The position numbers were made by a program, and so were the translations under genes. Below are positions 32,663 through 42,379 of a stretch of 64,000 nt of DNA, piece after piece; the first letter of the stretch is position 1; the number at the start of each line of letters is the position of its first letter. Source of the DNA: Savagea serpentis (GTDB lineage Bacteria; Bacillota; Bacilli; Bacillales_A; Planococcaceae). The stretch spans positions 1-64,000 of the forward strand of contig NZ_JADKPV010000009.1 of the NCBI RefSeq assembly GCF_015351395.1, given 5' to 3'. Below the pieces are notes generated by a model. That model had not been told where the DNA came from. It did not search any database and was given only the letters and a program-made list of their open reading frames with translations.

Positions 32663-34510
32663 TTGAAACGTCAGCCATCGATTCACAATGAGCGGCGTTA
32701 TATGACAGGACTCGATGGGCTAAGGGCAATTGCGGTCATTGCCGTATTGTTTTACCATATGAATTTTCCGTGGGCGTCCGGAGGGTTTTTAGGAGTTACG
32801 TTATTTTTCGTTTTGTCGGGTTATTTAATTACAGATTTACTCGTCGCAGAGTGGAAACGAGATCAAACGATTGATTTTAAACGCTTTTGGTTTCGGAGAG
32901 CGAGACGTTTACTTCCTGCGATGTATGTGATGGTCATAGCGGTTACCGCATGGATCACACTATTTGATAGGCAATTAGTACATACTTTAAAAGAAGATTT
33001 ATTATCTGTTTTTCTCTATTTCAGTAATTGGTGGTTTATTTATAAAGACGTATCTTATTTTGAGACTTATGATTCTCCTTCTGTCGTTACTCACTTTTGG
33101 TCATTAGCAGTAGAAGAGCAGTTTTATATTATTTGGCCTATTATACTATTTACGTTATTTTTCTTATTTAGAAAGAAACGAGTTGTCGGCTTTATTTTAT
33201 TTTTTATGATGCTCGCCTCGACCGTTTGGATGGGTATTTTATATGAACCAGGAGAAGATCCGACACGTGTTTATTACGGGACGGATACACGGGCATTTTC
33301 CTTACTTGTAGGAGCGTTATTAGCTTTCGTTTGGCCGAGTCGTCAATTATCAGCAAATGTAGGGAAGGGCGCGAAAACATTATTGGATGTTGTTGGCTTT
33401 ACGAGTTTAATGTTAATTTTTATTTTAATTAAAACAATCGATCAATTTGATTCCATTTTATATTATGGGGGCATGTTATTCATTTCAGGATTAATGGCGA
33501 TTGCAATCGCGGTCGCTGCACATCCATCGAGTACGTTTGGCCGACTGTTAAGTATAAAACCGTTAGAATGGGTCGGCTTGCGCTCATACGGCATTTATTT
33601 ATGGCATTATCCGATTATTATGCTCGTCGGTTCTTCGTATTATAATGATGGTACGTGGAGTTTGACAGTCGTTGTTCAAATCATCCTCGTTCTCATTATG
33701 TCGAATCTATCTTGGACGCTCATTGAAGATCCGATTCGGCGAGGGCGCATGAAACAATGGATGGTGGCGATTCGCAAACGTCAAACGACCGTAATGGAAG
33801 CACTTCTGTCGACGCGTCGACGTTGGCAGCCTTTATTGCTTCTTCTCCCCATTGCAACATATGGAATTATTTTCGCTGAACCTTATGCGAAAAGCGCGCA
33901 TATTGAAGCTGATTTAGAAGCGGCGTTAACGGAACAATTCGAGCAAGAACAAGCGGCACGACTAGAACAGCAAGAGAAGGAACGAGCGGCACGTGAAGTG
34001 GCAGAGCAAGAAATATTAGCAGAACTGTATAAAGAGCCGATTGTTTTTATCGGTGACTCCGTCGCCCTCACTGCAATTCCTTATTTACAAGAATTATTTC
34101 CAGCAGGAGAAATCGATGTTCAAATCGGACGTCAATTTCGCGCAGCTCCAGAAATTATTGAACAATTAGATAAGCAAGGGAAATTGCATAACTACGTCAT
34201 TTTTAGTCTCGGAACAAATGGTGTTTTTAATGAACAAATAGCTAAAAAAATGATTGAACAACTCGGGCCCGAACGTCATATCTTTTTCGTCAATACACGC
34301 ATGCCTGATCATTGGCAAGACCGAGTGAATGGGACATTGCAAAAAATAGCGAATCACTATGAGCATGTACATTTAATCGATTGGTACAATTTGAGCGCGA
34401 ACTATCTCGATCACTTTGAGCCGGATTTGACTCATTTGAAGCCGAGCGGTGGTCAGAAATACGCAGAAATGATTGCGAAAGCATTGGAAGAACATGCGTT
34501 AAATCGCTAA
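32663..34510 (+). CDS. oatA: OatA-like acyltransferase with C-terminal SGNH domain
   Basis: A 615-residue membrane protein. The N-terminal acyltransferase-3 domain (about 10-370) has around ten helices with GLDGLRAIAVIAVLFYHM, GVTLFFVLSGYLIT and FWFRRARRLLPAMY. A charged coiled-coil linker (EQFEQEQAARLEQQEKERAAREV) leads to an extracellular SGNH domain with IGDS, SLGTNG and DLTHLKPSGG (Ser and DxxH His). Such proteins O-acetylate peptidoglycan muramic acid or other wall sugars. TTG 32663 fits the AAGGAAGG site best; GTG 32654 or 32660 remain possible. Confidence 0.85.
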   Translation: MKRQPSIHNERRYMTGLDGLRAIAVIAVLFYHMNFPWASGGFLGVTLFFVLSGYLITDLLVAEWKRDQTIDFKRFWFRRARRLLPAMYVMVIAVTAWITLFDRQLVHTLKEDLLSVFLYFSNWWFIYKDVSYFETYDSPSVVTHFWSLAVEEQFYIIWPIILFTLFFLFRKKRVVGFILFFMMLASTVWMGILYEPGEDPTRVYYGTDTRAFSLLVGALLAFVWPSRQLSANVGKGAKTLLDVVGFTSLMLIFILIKTIDQFDSILYYGGMLFISGLMAIAIAVAAHPSSTFGRLLSIKPLEWVGLRSYGIYLWHYPIIMLVGSSYYNDGTWSLTVVVQIILVLIMSNLSWTLIEDPIRRGRMKQWMVAIRKRQTTVMEALLSTRRRWQPLLLLLPIATYGIIFAEPYAKSAHIEADLEAALTEQFEQEQAARLEQQEKERAAREVAEQEILAELYKEPIVFIGDSVALTAIPYLQELFPAGEIDVQIGRQFRAAPEIIEQLDKQGKLHNYVIFSLGTNGVFNEQIAKKMIEQLGPERHIFFVNTRMPDHWQDRVNGTLQKIANHYEHVHLIDWYNLSANYLDHFEPDLTHLKPSGGQKYAEMIAKALEEHALNR

Positions 34511-34511
34511 A

Positions 34512-34550
34512 AGAGAAGCTTCTTGTTATAATATAACGGGAAGCTTCTTT
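34512..34550 (+). terminator. Terminator of the oatA-like gene
   Basis: AGAAGCTTCTTGTTATA (34514-34530) pairs with TATAACGGGAAGCTTCT (34532-34548), including two G-T pairs, and is followed by TT. The T-run is short but the helix is long. Confidence 0.7.
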
Positions 34551-34596
34551 ATGTTATAATTTGAACAGCATAGAAATACGTAAGGAGAGGCTAGTT

Positions 34597-35064
34597 ATGA
34601 TTCGTGTAGTATTCGTTTGTCTCGGTAATATTTGTCGTTCCCCAATGGCAGAAGCGGTGTTTCGCCATCTTGTGAAAGAGCGAGGATATGATAAGAAGAT
34701 TCAAGTAGATTCTGCAGGTACGAGCAATTGGCATATTAATAAACGTCCTCATATCGGAACGCTCGATAAATTAGAAAAATATAACATATCATCGGAAAAT
34801 ATAGTAGCGCGTCAATTTCGCAAAGACGATGGTGAAGCGTTCGATTACATCGTTGCGATGGACCAAAGCAATTACGATAATATCGTCAGTGTATTAGGCT
34901 CTGACGCCTGTTCGCACGTCTTCAAATTATTAGATTTGACTGAAGTTACGAATAAAGATGTGCCGGATCCGTATTACTCAGGAGATTTTGAAGAAACGTA
35001 TGAGCTCGTTTTAGAAGGAAGCGAACGTTTATTGGAAAAAATTATTAAAGAACAACAGTTGTAA
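34597..35064 (+). CDS. yfkJ: Low-molecular-weight protein-tyrosine phosphatase
   Basis: A 155-residue phosphatase with the P-loop VCLGNICRSPMAEAVF (nucleophile Cys8) and the general-acid loop DVPDPYYSGDFEETY. YfkJ of B. subtilis is the closest named relative by context and length. ATG 34597 follows AAGGAGAGG. A pseudouridine synthase starts 13 bases after the stop, so the two probably share a transcript. Confidence 0.92.
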   Translation: MIRVVFVCLGNICRSPMAEAVFRHLVKERGYDKKIQVDSAGTSNWHINKRPHIGTLDKLEKYNISSENIVARQFRKDDGEAFDYIVAMDQSNYDNIVSVLGSDACSHVFKLLDLTEVTNKDVPDPYYSGDFEETYELVLEGSERLLEKIIKEQQL

Positions 35065-35077
35065 AAAGGAGAAGCTA

Positions 35078-35749
35078 TTGAATATACCGATTATTTATGA
35101 AGATAACCATTTACTCGTCGTTGAAAAAGTGCCGAATCTTCCGGTTCAAGAAGATGCGAGTGGAGATCAAGATATGTTAACGATTTTAAAAGCGGATTTA
35201 AAGGAGCGTTACAATAAACCGGGGAATGTTTATTTAGGACTCGTTCATCGCTTAGATCGACCGGTAGGAGGAGCGATGGTATTTGCGAAAACATCGAAAG
35301 CAGCATCGCGCTTATCAGACACATTGCGTAAACGTGATATGGAACGCACATATATCGCGGTCGTCCATGGTCGAGTGAAACAGCAAAAAGGTACACTTGA
35401 ACATTATTTGTGGAAAGATCGTCAAAAGAATGAAGTGTATGCGGTCGACTCAAAAAAGAAAGATGCGAAAAAAGCGATTTTACATTATGAAGTAATCGGG
35501 CGTGAAGAAGGTTATACGATGGTGCGCGTGAAGCTAGAAACAGGGCGTTCTCATCAAATACGTGTGCAATTTCAAACGATCGGGCATCCTTTACACGGTG
35601 ACCAGAAGTATGGTGGCTTGCGCGTAAAAAAGGGAGAACAAATCGCATTGTGGTCGTCTTCGCTATCTTTCCCACATCCGACGACGAAAGAAATTGTAAC
35701 ATTTGAAGCACCATTACCTAAAGGTATGCCTTGGAACTTATTTGACTAA
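35078..35749 (+). CDS. RluA-family pseudouridine synthase
   Basis: A 223-residue enzyme lacking an S4 domain. The catalytic motif is LVHRLDRPVGGAMVFAKT (Asp in HRLDRPVGG), followed by ERTYIAVVHG, ETGRSHQIRVQFQTIGHPLHGDQKYGG and WSSSLSFPHPTT. Members of this short subgroup modify rRNA or tRNA uridine; the target cannot be told from sequence. TTG 35078 follows AAAGGAGAAG. Confidence 0.9.
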   Translation: MNIPIIYEDNHLLVVEKVPNLPVQEDASGDQDMLTILKADLKERYNKPGNVYLGLVHRLDRPVGGAMVFAKTSKAASRLSDTLRKRDMERTYIAVVHGRVKQQKGTLEHYLWKDRQKNEVYAVDSKKKDAKKAILHYEVIGREEGYTMVRVKLETGRSHQIRVQFQTIGHPLHGDQKYGGLRVKKGEQIALWSSSLSFPHPTTKEIVTFEAPLPKGMPWNLFD

Positions 35750-35767
35750 AGATTAACGGAGGCTATT

Positions 35768-36985
35768 ATGACAGAACATCCATTTATTCCAGTAATTATC
35801 GGTACGAATATTAACGCTTATACGATGGCTCGTTCCTTTCATGAAGAATACGGAGTGAAACCAATTATTGTTGGACGAGCATCATTACCGTTCACAGAAT
35901 ATAGTACAATTATGCACGCTTATGAATATGAAGCAGACTTGCACAATCCGAAAACATTCGTCACGTTTTTGAATAGGGTAGCACGTAAATATGCGAATTT
36001 AGAAAAGAAGTATATTTTAATTGGTACGGATGATTTATACGTACAGCTCATCATTGAAAATAAAGAGATGTTGCGTGAACATTATTTATTTAATTACATC
36101 GATGAAGATTTGATGGAACAAGTGTACATTAAGAAAAACTTCTACAATTTATGTCGGGAGCACGGAATCGATATTCCATCGACCTACTATCATTCATGTG
36201 CATCAGATGAAGAGTTTTCAGAAGAAGTGATGTTCCCCGTCATCATCAAACCGAGTGACGGTGTACAATATTATCGCAACCCGTTCGAAGGTTTGCAAAA
36301 AATTTATAAAGTGGATTCGTACGAAGAAATTAACGAAGTCATTCGCCTTGTGAAAACAGGTGGTTATCAAGAAGACTTAATCATCCAAGATTTTATCCCA
36401 GGGGATGATACATATATGTGGGATTCGGTCTATTATGCAGATCAAGATGGAAAAGGCCAACTTATTTCATTTGCGCAAGTGGCATTGCAAGAACACGCGA
36501 TGACAGCCATCGGGAATTATACAGCATTGCTCACGCGCTACAATGAACAAATGATGACGAAGCTCGCACGCTTTTTAGAAGCGATCGGCTATGTCGGGTT
36601 TGCGAACTTCGACTTGAAATACGATGAACGCGATGGGAAATTTAAAGTGTTCGAAGTGAATATTCGTCAAGGACGTTCGAGTTATTACGTCAATGCTTGT
36701 GGTTATAGCATGGCGAAATTATTCGTTGACGATTTAATTTATCGTGAGAAAAAAGAGCTCGCGTATGTGAAAGAACCGATGTTATTTTCAGTCGTACCGA
36801 AATACGTATTACGCAAATACGTACAAGACGAGAAGCTTGTGCAAGAGATGAACCGTCTCATAAAACACGGAAAATATATCGATCCGCTCGATTACAAAGC
36901 GGATAATTTATTGAAAAGAAAATGGTATTTATTGATGCGTCAATTAAATTACATCAAAAAATACCGCAATAGTAGTTGGAAATAG
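35768..36985 (+). CDS. ATP-grasp carboxylate-amine ligase, probable D-aspartate/D-glutamate ligase of the peptidoglycan bridge
   Basis: A 405-residue cytosolic protein. The N-terminal third is Rossmann-like (PVIIGTNINAYTMARSF). The ATP-grasp core shows PVIIKPSDG, EDLIIQDFIPGDDTYMWDS and KVFEVNIRQGRSSYY (Glu/Asn metal site). Overall form and length resemble the D-aspartate ligase of Enterococcus faecium, which adds D-Asp to the lysine of the stem peptide. A FemX-like gene follows 31 bases later, supporting a cell-wall role. The substrate is inferred, not shown. Confidence 0.75.
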   Translation: MTEHPFIPVIIGTNINAYTMARSFHEEYGVKPIIVGRASLPFTEYSTIMHAYEYEADLHNPKTFVTFLNRVARKYANLEKKYILIGTDDLYVQLIIENKEMLREHYLFNYIDEDLMEQVYIKKNFYNLCREHGIDIPSTYYHSCASDEEFSEEVMFPVIIKPSDGVQYYRNPFEGLQKIYKVDSYEEINEVIRLVKTGGYQEDLIIQDFIPGDDTYMWDSVYYADQDGKGQLISFAQVALQEHAMTAIGNYTALLTRYNEQMMTKLARFLEAIGYVGFANFDLKYDERDGKFKVFEVNIRQGRSSYYVNACGYSMAKLFVDDLIYREKKELAYVKEPMLFSVVPKYVLRKYVQDEKLVQEMNRLIKHGKYIDPLDYKADNLLKRKWYLLMRQLNYIKKYRNSSWK

Positions 36986-37016
36986 GCTTTTAAAATATGA
37001 AGGAGTGTTCAGAAGA

Positions 37017-38063
37017 ATGCCAGTTTTAGATCGCACGAATGCAGCGGAAGTAGAACGTTATGAAAAGTTTGTAAGGGAGACGCCGTACCGTTCTTTAACT
37101 CAGGACTTATATTGGTCAGAAGTGAAAGATGATTGGGGAAATGAGCAAGTGTACGTAGAACGTGACGGTGAAATCGTTGCGGCGATGTCGATTTTAATTA
37201 AATCGGTTCCAGGAGGATATTCATTGCTTTATGCACCACGTGGACCATTATGTGACTTCAATGACATTGAACTCGTTGAAGAGTTATTGCAGGAAGCGGA
37301 AGTTGTAGCGAAAAAGCATAAAGCATTCGCTTTGAAAATGGATCCAGAACAATTGTATACAGAAGAGCTCGACGCATTATACCGCGACCGAGGTTACGAA
37401 GTGACGAACGTTGGTGCGACGAAAGAACAATTAATTCAACCGCGCTTCAATATGATTGTTCATTTAAAAGATGAAGATCCAGAGTCCTTAATGTTGAAAT
37501 TCCGTGGACGCACACGAAGTAAAATTCGTCGTGCAGCACGTGAAGGGGTAGAAGTTTCATATGGAACAGATGAACAATATTTAAAAATCTTCTATTCGAT
37601 TTATGAAGAGATGGGGAAACGTAACCAAATTTCGATTCGTTCTTACGAATACTTCATTAAAATCTTGAAAGCATTCCCGAATGATGCACGCATTTACGTT
37701 GCGAAGCATGAGGAAGACTATTTAGCAGCGGCTGTGACGATTAACTATGAAGGGAAGCTATATTATTTATACGCAGGCAGTTCAAATGAAAAACGCAATA
37801 TGAACGCAAGTCACTTACTCAATTATGAAATGATGCTTTGGGGAATTGAAGCGGGAGCGGATCAATACGACCTCGGTGGCGTATTTATTTTAGACGGAGA
37901 AAAAGATGGACTCTTTAACTTTAAAAATGGATTCTGTCAACAAGATGGTGTGACACATTATATTGGTGAAGTAGATAAAGTGTACCGTCCGATGGTGTAT
38001 AAAATGTTCGTGAAGCTCGTGCCGAAATTACAAGAAATTCGAAAGAGCTTAAGTCTCGGTTAA
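37017..38063 (+). CDS. FemABX-family aminoacyltransferase
   Basis: A 348-residue enzyme with two GNAT-like lobes typical of Fem transferases, which add L-amino acids or glycine from aminoacyl-tRNA to lipid II. Recognisable pieces are YRSLTQDLYWSEVK, LLYAPRGPLCDFND, KFRGRTRSKIRRAAREGVEV, LYYLYAGSSNEKRNMNASHLLNYEMM and YDLGGVF with FNFKNGF near the end. The chosen start is ATG 37017 after AAGGAG. With the ATP-grasp gene upstream it likely builds the interpeptide bridge. Confidence 0.85.
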   Translation: MPVLDRTNAAEVERYEKFVRETPYRSLTQDLYWSEVKDDWGNEQVYVERDGEIVAAMSILIKSVPGGYSLLYAPRGPLCDFNDIELVEELLQEAEVVAKKHKAFALKMDPEQLYTEELDALYRDRGYEVTNVGATKEQLIQPRFNMIVHLKDEDPESLMLKFRGRTRSKIRRAAREGVEVSYGTDEQYLKIFYSIYEEMGKRNQISIRSYEYFIKILKAFPNDARIYVAKHEEDYLAAAVTINYEGKLYYLYAGSSNEKRNMNASHLLNYEMMLWGIEAGADQYDLGGVFILDGEKDGLFNFKNGFCQQDGVTHYIGEVDKVYRPMVYKMFVKLVPKLQEIRKSLSLG

Positions 38064-38082
38064 TCGAGCAAGGGGGAAGACG

Positions 38083-39228
38083 ATGATTACTCAATTAATG
38101 CAATCGATTCAAAATAAATGGAAATTTGATCAAATGATGCCTGTGCAAGAACAGATGATTCCGCTCATGTTAGAAGGGCGTGACATTATCGCAGAATCGC
38201 CTACAGGAACAGGGAAGACACTCGCTTACGTGTTACCACTTCTGGAGCTCGTTCAAGATGTAGAAGGCCGCACAGCTGCTTTAATCGTCACACCGTCGCA
38301 AGAGCTATCGATGCAAATTGTGAATGTCATCCGCGATTGGTCCGTTGGGACTTCGATTAAAGTGACACAGCTCATCGGTGGGGCGAATGTGAAAAGACAG
38401 ATGGAAGCTTTGAAAAAGAAGCCGCAAATTGTTGTAGGGACACCAGGGCGTATTAATGAATTAATACGTGATAAGAAATTTAAAATTCATGAAGTATCTC
38501 ATATCGTGTTAGATGAAGCAGACCAATTGTTGTCACGAGACTATCGCGTCATGGTGAAAAACTTTATCGAACGCGCGCAAAATGATTGTCAAGTAGCGGT
38601 TGTATCAGCGACAATTACAGAAGAAATTGAAATTGTGGCGAAGCGCTTTATGAAAGAGCCTGCACGCATTCAAGTAGAAGCGAGTGAAATTATTCAAGGA
38701 AGCACGATTACACATTCATATGTGAAGGTAGATGAGCGTGATAAATTGAAGGTAGTACGTGGTTTAGCAGCATTGCCAAATATGTACGGACTCGCTTTTA
38801 TTAACAATGTCGATCAAATTATGATTAAAGAAATGCAATTGAGTTATACGAATACACCGATTGGCATTTTGTACGGAACGATGAGTAAAAAAGATCGTAC
38901 GGATGTGTTGCGCCGTTTCCGCAATAGGGATATTAAAATTTTAATTGCGACTGATCTCGCTGCGCGTGGACTAGATATTGAAGGACTCACGCATGTCATT
39001 CATATGAATGTCCCTCATTCTGAAGAACAATACATTCATCGTTCTGGACGTACAGGACGAGCAAGCGAAGATGGCGAGTCTCTATCGCTCATTTCATATA
39101 AGGAAGAACGCAATTATCGCAAATTGACGAAAGCTTATAAACCGATACAAAAAGAATGGCAAAATGGTAAACTTCGCGAAAAGCAAAAAGAAGTCAAACC
39201 GAAATTTCAAAAGAAAAAGCGCAAATAA
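38083..39228 (+). CDS. DEAD-box RNA helicase (YfmL-like)
   Basis: A compact 381-residue helicase: Q-motif region (MMPVQEQMIPLMLEGRDII), Walker A SPTGTGKTLAYV, VGTPGRI, DEAD in IVLDEADQLL, SAT in VVSATI, LIATDLAARGLDIEG and HRSGRTGRA. It ends in a short basic tail without an accessory domain. The small size fits the YfmL type, implicated in ribosome biogenesis in B. subtilis. It follows femX by 19 bases. Confidence 0.88.
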   Translation: MITQLMQSIQNKWKFDQMMPVQEQMIPLMLEGRDIIAESPTGTGKTLAYVLPLLELVQDVEGRTAALIVTPSQELSMQIVNVIRDWSVGTSIKVTQLIGGANVKRQMEALKKKPQIVVGTPGRINELIRDKKFKIHEVSHIVLDEADQLLSRDYRVMVKNFIERAQNDCQVAVVSATITEEIEIVAKRFMKEPARIQVEASEIIQGSTITHSYVKVDERDKLKVVRGLAALPNMYGLAFINNVDQIMIKEMQLSYTNTPIGILYGTMSKKDRTDVLRRFRNRDIKILIATDLAARGLDIEGLTHVIHMNVPHSEEQYIHRSGRTGRASEDGESLSLISYKEERNYRKLTKAYKPIQKEWQNGKLREKQKEVKPKFQKKKRK

Positions 39229-39277
39229 AAATAGCTAGAGAACGGTACGAAATGGTACGTCGTTCTCTAGCTATTTT

Positions 39278-39279
<2 letters not shown>
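39226..39279. terminator. Bidirectional terminator between helicase and map
   Basis: AAAAATAGCTAGAGAACG and CGTTCTCTAGCTATTTTT form a long near-perfect stem with an inner GTAC...GTAC element. Runs of A and T on both sides let it stop both convergent transcripts. Confidence 0.9.
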
Positions 39280-40042
<763 letters not shown>

Positions 40043-40073
40043 TTACACTTAGTTTGTTCTTTTACTATACCAT

Positions 40074-40109
40074 AAAGAAAAAGTATCGCGCTAACGGGCG
40101 ATACTTTCA
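40074..40109 (-). terminator. Terminator of the gene at 40091-40828
   Basis: On the minus strand AAAGTATCGC pairs with GCGATACTTT around a short GC-rich loop and is followed by TTCTTT. The 5' arm overlaps the end of the gene. Confidence 0.75.
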
Positions 40110-40828
40110 AGTTTGTATTTGAATTGTTTGACCCAAACAATAAAACCAAAAATAACAGCACTGAGAAACAGCGCAGCAACAGAAACAAATAATTCTTCAA
40201 ATCCATTTTTCATTGCGATGCCTACAAATGTCCAAATAAAGACGAGTCCTAGTGGGATGTCTGTATAATGATAAACAAAATGTAAAGCGAAAGCTGTAGC
40301 AATCGTTAACATAATCACGGCCCATAGTGGATCACTTAAGCCGAATGCAGACCAATTATGCCAAGTAATTGCATAATTAAAGTCGAACATCATCATTAAA
40401 AATGTCCATCCGAATGAAAGACTAATCGGAATTCTCCCGCCCCACTGATTTATATGTTTGTCATACGTTAAATAAAGCAAGTAATGAATAAGTAAAGCAA
40501 GTAATAATGACAATGTGGAATACATATAAAAATCATTGTGCCATAACATTAAATGTCCTAAGTTCAATATCCAAATTCCAATTAAAAGCAAAGCTCTCGT
40601 TTGGAAAGTAGCATTGATTTCAGATTGAAAACTGCGATACACCCAATAAATGAAAGCACTAATAATGGCTAAACGTATAAAGAAAGTGTAATAAGCTGGC
40701 ATGATGAGAATTGGTAGGCGGTTGACGATTTCATTCGTCGACCCACCATGAAAAGGCAAGACATCTGCGAGGATGTTTACGATGGAGACAGCGAGCAATG
40801 AAAGGATAAGCAATAATCGAGTTAACAT
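40091..40828 (-). CDS. TspO/MBR-like multi-pass membrane protein
   Basis: A 245-residue integral membrane protein with about seven hydrophobic segments. The first part (ADVLPFHGG...NRLPILIMPAYYTFFIRLAIISAFIYWVYRSFQ) resembles the group annotated as tryptophan-rich sensory proteins, and WHNWSAFGLSDPLWAV adds Trp-rich loops. It lacks enough of the core TspO pattern for a firm call. AGGTAGAC lies before the ATG. Ligand and role are unknown. Confidence 0.6.
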   Translation of the reverse strand: MLTRLLLILSLLAVSIVNILADVLPFHGGSTNEIVNRLPILIMPAYYTFFIRLAIISAFIYWVYRSFQSEINATFQTRALLLIGIWILNLGHLMLWHNDFYMYSTLSLLLALLIHYLLYLTYDKHINQWGGRIPISLSFGWTFLMMMFDFNYAITWHNWSAFGLSDPLWAVIMLTIATAFALHFVYHYTDIPLGLVFIWTFVGIAMKNGFEELFVSVAALFLSAVIFGFIVWVKQFKYKLESIAR

Positions 40829-41015
40829 TGTCTACCTCCCCCTATCATAGTATACAAAGAAAACTGTTTAGAAAGTATATGAAAAATCGAAAGTTTCGTC
40901 ACAAAATAATGACAATCTATAAAATCAAATAAATGATATACTGAGAAATGAGAAAAATAGGGAGAATGAGAAAAATGAAGTCATGAGATTATAAATAGAT
41001 AGAGAGGGCAAAGCG

Positions 41016-41576
41016 ATGAGAATAGATGGAGAACGCATGTATTTAAAAATTTTAAATGAAAATGATGTGTATGTATTTACTCAGTTATTAATTCGCAATA
41101 AAGCTTATTGGTCAATGTATGAGCCAAAATTTAGTGACTCTTATTATACGGTAGATACACAACGTGATAAAATTAAACGTTCCTTGCAAGCCTACCGAGA
41201 AAATCGTGAATTTAATTTCGGCATTTATTCATATGAGTCGAACCTATTGCTCGGTCATATTTCCTTATATAACGTAAAGCGTCTTCCTTTTTTAAGCGGA
41301 TTTGTCGGGTATTCAATCGATGAGCAAGAAACTGGAAAAGGGTATGCGACGGAGGCGTTGTCCTTAATTGTTGACTATGCGTTTCGACGTCTCCATTTAC
41401 ATCGATTAGAGGCTTACGTGTCACCTGAAAATGAAGGTTCGATTCGAACATTAGAGAAAAATGCATTTATTCGAGAAGGATTATTGCGCGAATTAATTTA
41501 TATTAATGGTAAGTGGGAAGATCATTTTTTATATGCGCTTTTACAAAAAGATTATGCTATGCAAAACAATCGTTAA
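41016..41576 (+). CDS. GNAT acetyltransferase, RimJ/RimL type
   Basis: A 186-residue N-acetyltransferase. LLLGHISLYNVKR leads into the acetyl-CoA motif VGYSIDEQETGKGYATEALSLIVDYAF, then LHRLEAYVSPENEGSIRTLEKNAFIREGLLRE and the typical ending INGKWEDHFLYALL. Such proteins acetylate ribosomal protein N-termini or small molecules; the substrate is unknown. AGAGAGGGC precedes ATG 41016. Confidence 0.88.
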   Translation: MRIDGERMYLKILNENDVYVFTQLLIRNKAYWSMYEPKFSDSYYTVDTQRDKIKRSLQAYRENREFNFGIYSYESNLLLGHISLYNVKRLPFLSGFVGYSIDEQETGKGYATEALSLIVDYAFRRLHLHRLEAYVSPENEGSIRTLEKNAFIREGLLRELIYINGKWEDHFLYALLQKDYAMQNNR

Positions 41577-41609
41577 AAAAGGCCGTGCAACTATAGCACG
41601 GCCTTTTTA
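41575..41609. terminator. Bidirectional terminator between GNAT and carbonic anhydrase
   Basis: AAAAAGGCCGTGC and GCACGGCCTTTTT form a 13-bp perfect stem around AACTATA, with A and T runs on either side. Confidence 0.92.
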
Positions 41610-41618
41610 TTATCGGAT

Positions 41619-42185
41619 TTAAATGTAATCATAACCATTGATAATGACATCAAGTTTTCCTGTATCGGGATCTGCGACGAGTCCGTGTACGGGAACATTT
41701 TTCACCATGAGCGGGTGATTGCGAACAGCGTCAACACTTTCGGTAACGCTTTCAGTGACATTGTCAAAACCACGCAACCAATCTTCTAAATCGATACCGG
41801 AATATTTCAACATTTTAAAAGTATTTTCATCAATTCCGCGGTCGATCATATTGTGTACAACACGGTCCACATTAACGCTAGACATACCGCAGTCATAATG
41901 CCCAATGATATATACTTCATCTGCTTGCAATTCATAGATCGCGACGAGAACACTACGCATAATACCTCCAAAAGGATGGGCGATCATCGCGCCAGCGCTT
42001 TTAATGATTTTAGCATCACCATTTTTTAAGTTCATCGCCTTTGGCAAAAGTTCAATGAGGCGTGTATCCATGCATGATAAAATGACGATATGTTTATCTG
42101 GATACTTTGTTGTTTGATATTGTTCGTACTGTTTTTCTTGTACGAATGAATCATTATATTGTAATATTTCATCTAAAATAGTCAA
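41619..42185 (-). CDS. Beta-class carbonic anhydrase (YtiB-like)
   Basis: A zinc enzyme interconverting CO2 and bicarbonate. The 188 residues hold ILSCMDTRL (Cys ligand and Asp-Arg dyad) and IIGHYDCGM (His and Cys ligands), with HGLVADPDTGKL at the end as in the short YtiB-type proteins. The start is TTG at 42185, about nine bases after AAAGGTGG. An inverted repeat AAAAGAA-N6-TTCTTTT (42210-42229) lies in the leader. Confidence 0.9.
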   Translation of the reverse strand: MTILDEILQYNDSFVQEKQYEQYQTTKYPDKHIVILSCMDTRLIELLPKAMNLKNGDAKIIKSAGAMIAHPFGGIMRSVLVAIYELQADEVYIIGHYDCGMSSVNVDRVVHNMIDRGIDENTFKMLKYSGIDLEDWLRGFDNVTESVTESVDAVRNHPLMVKNVPVHGLVADPDTGKLDVIINGYDYI

Positions 42186-42209
42186 TCAAGAAACCACCTT
42201 TCATTAATT

Positions 42210-42229
42210 AAAAGAACATTCATTCTTTT
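42210..42229 (-). promoter_or_regulatory. Inverted repeat in the carbonic anhydrase leader
   Basis: AAAAGAA and TTCTTTT are separated by CATTCA, 25 bases from the start codon and just downstream of TATA-like sequence on the minus strand. The geometry fits an operator, but no regulator can be named. Confidence 0.3.
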
Positions 42230-42264
42230 GTATATAATACCACTGAACGAAAAATGTGAATAGA

Positions 42265-42362
42265 CAAAAAAATCGCAAATGGGTAATTTCCTTTAAAAGC
42301 GTCATTTTTCCCTATTGATGATTGGGGGAATGAAACTGATAAAGTATTACGTCATTTGCGAT
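42265..42362 (-). ncRNA. Structured element: extended terminator or small RNA
   Basis: On the minus strand ATCGCAAATG (42353-42362) pairs with CATTTGCGAT (42272-42281) and is followed by seven T. About 71 bases lie between the arms and contain a second pairing (TCATT with AATGA plus CCC with GGG). This is much larger than a usual terminator loop. It follows the 50-residue membrane-protein gene on the same strand and precedes the carbonic anhydrase gene. Confidence 0.5.
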
Positions 42363-42379
42363 CTTTATTGTTTGTGCGA

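Noticed and set aside
35091-35714. 207-codon frame antisense to the pseudouridine synthase
   Set aside because: Its composition is that of a shadow frame and it lies wholly opposite a clear enzyme gene.
40879-40932. 17-codon basic frame before the acetyltransferase gene
   Set aside because: There is no ribosome site and the sequence is AT-rich leader; likely chance.
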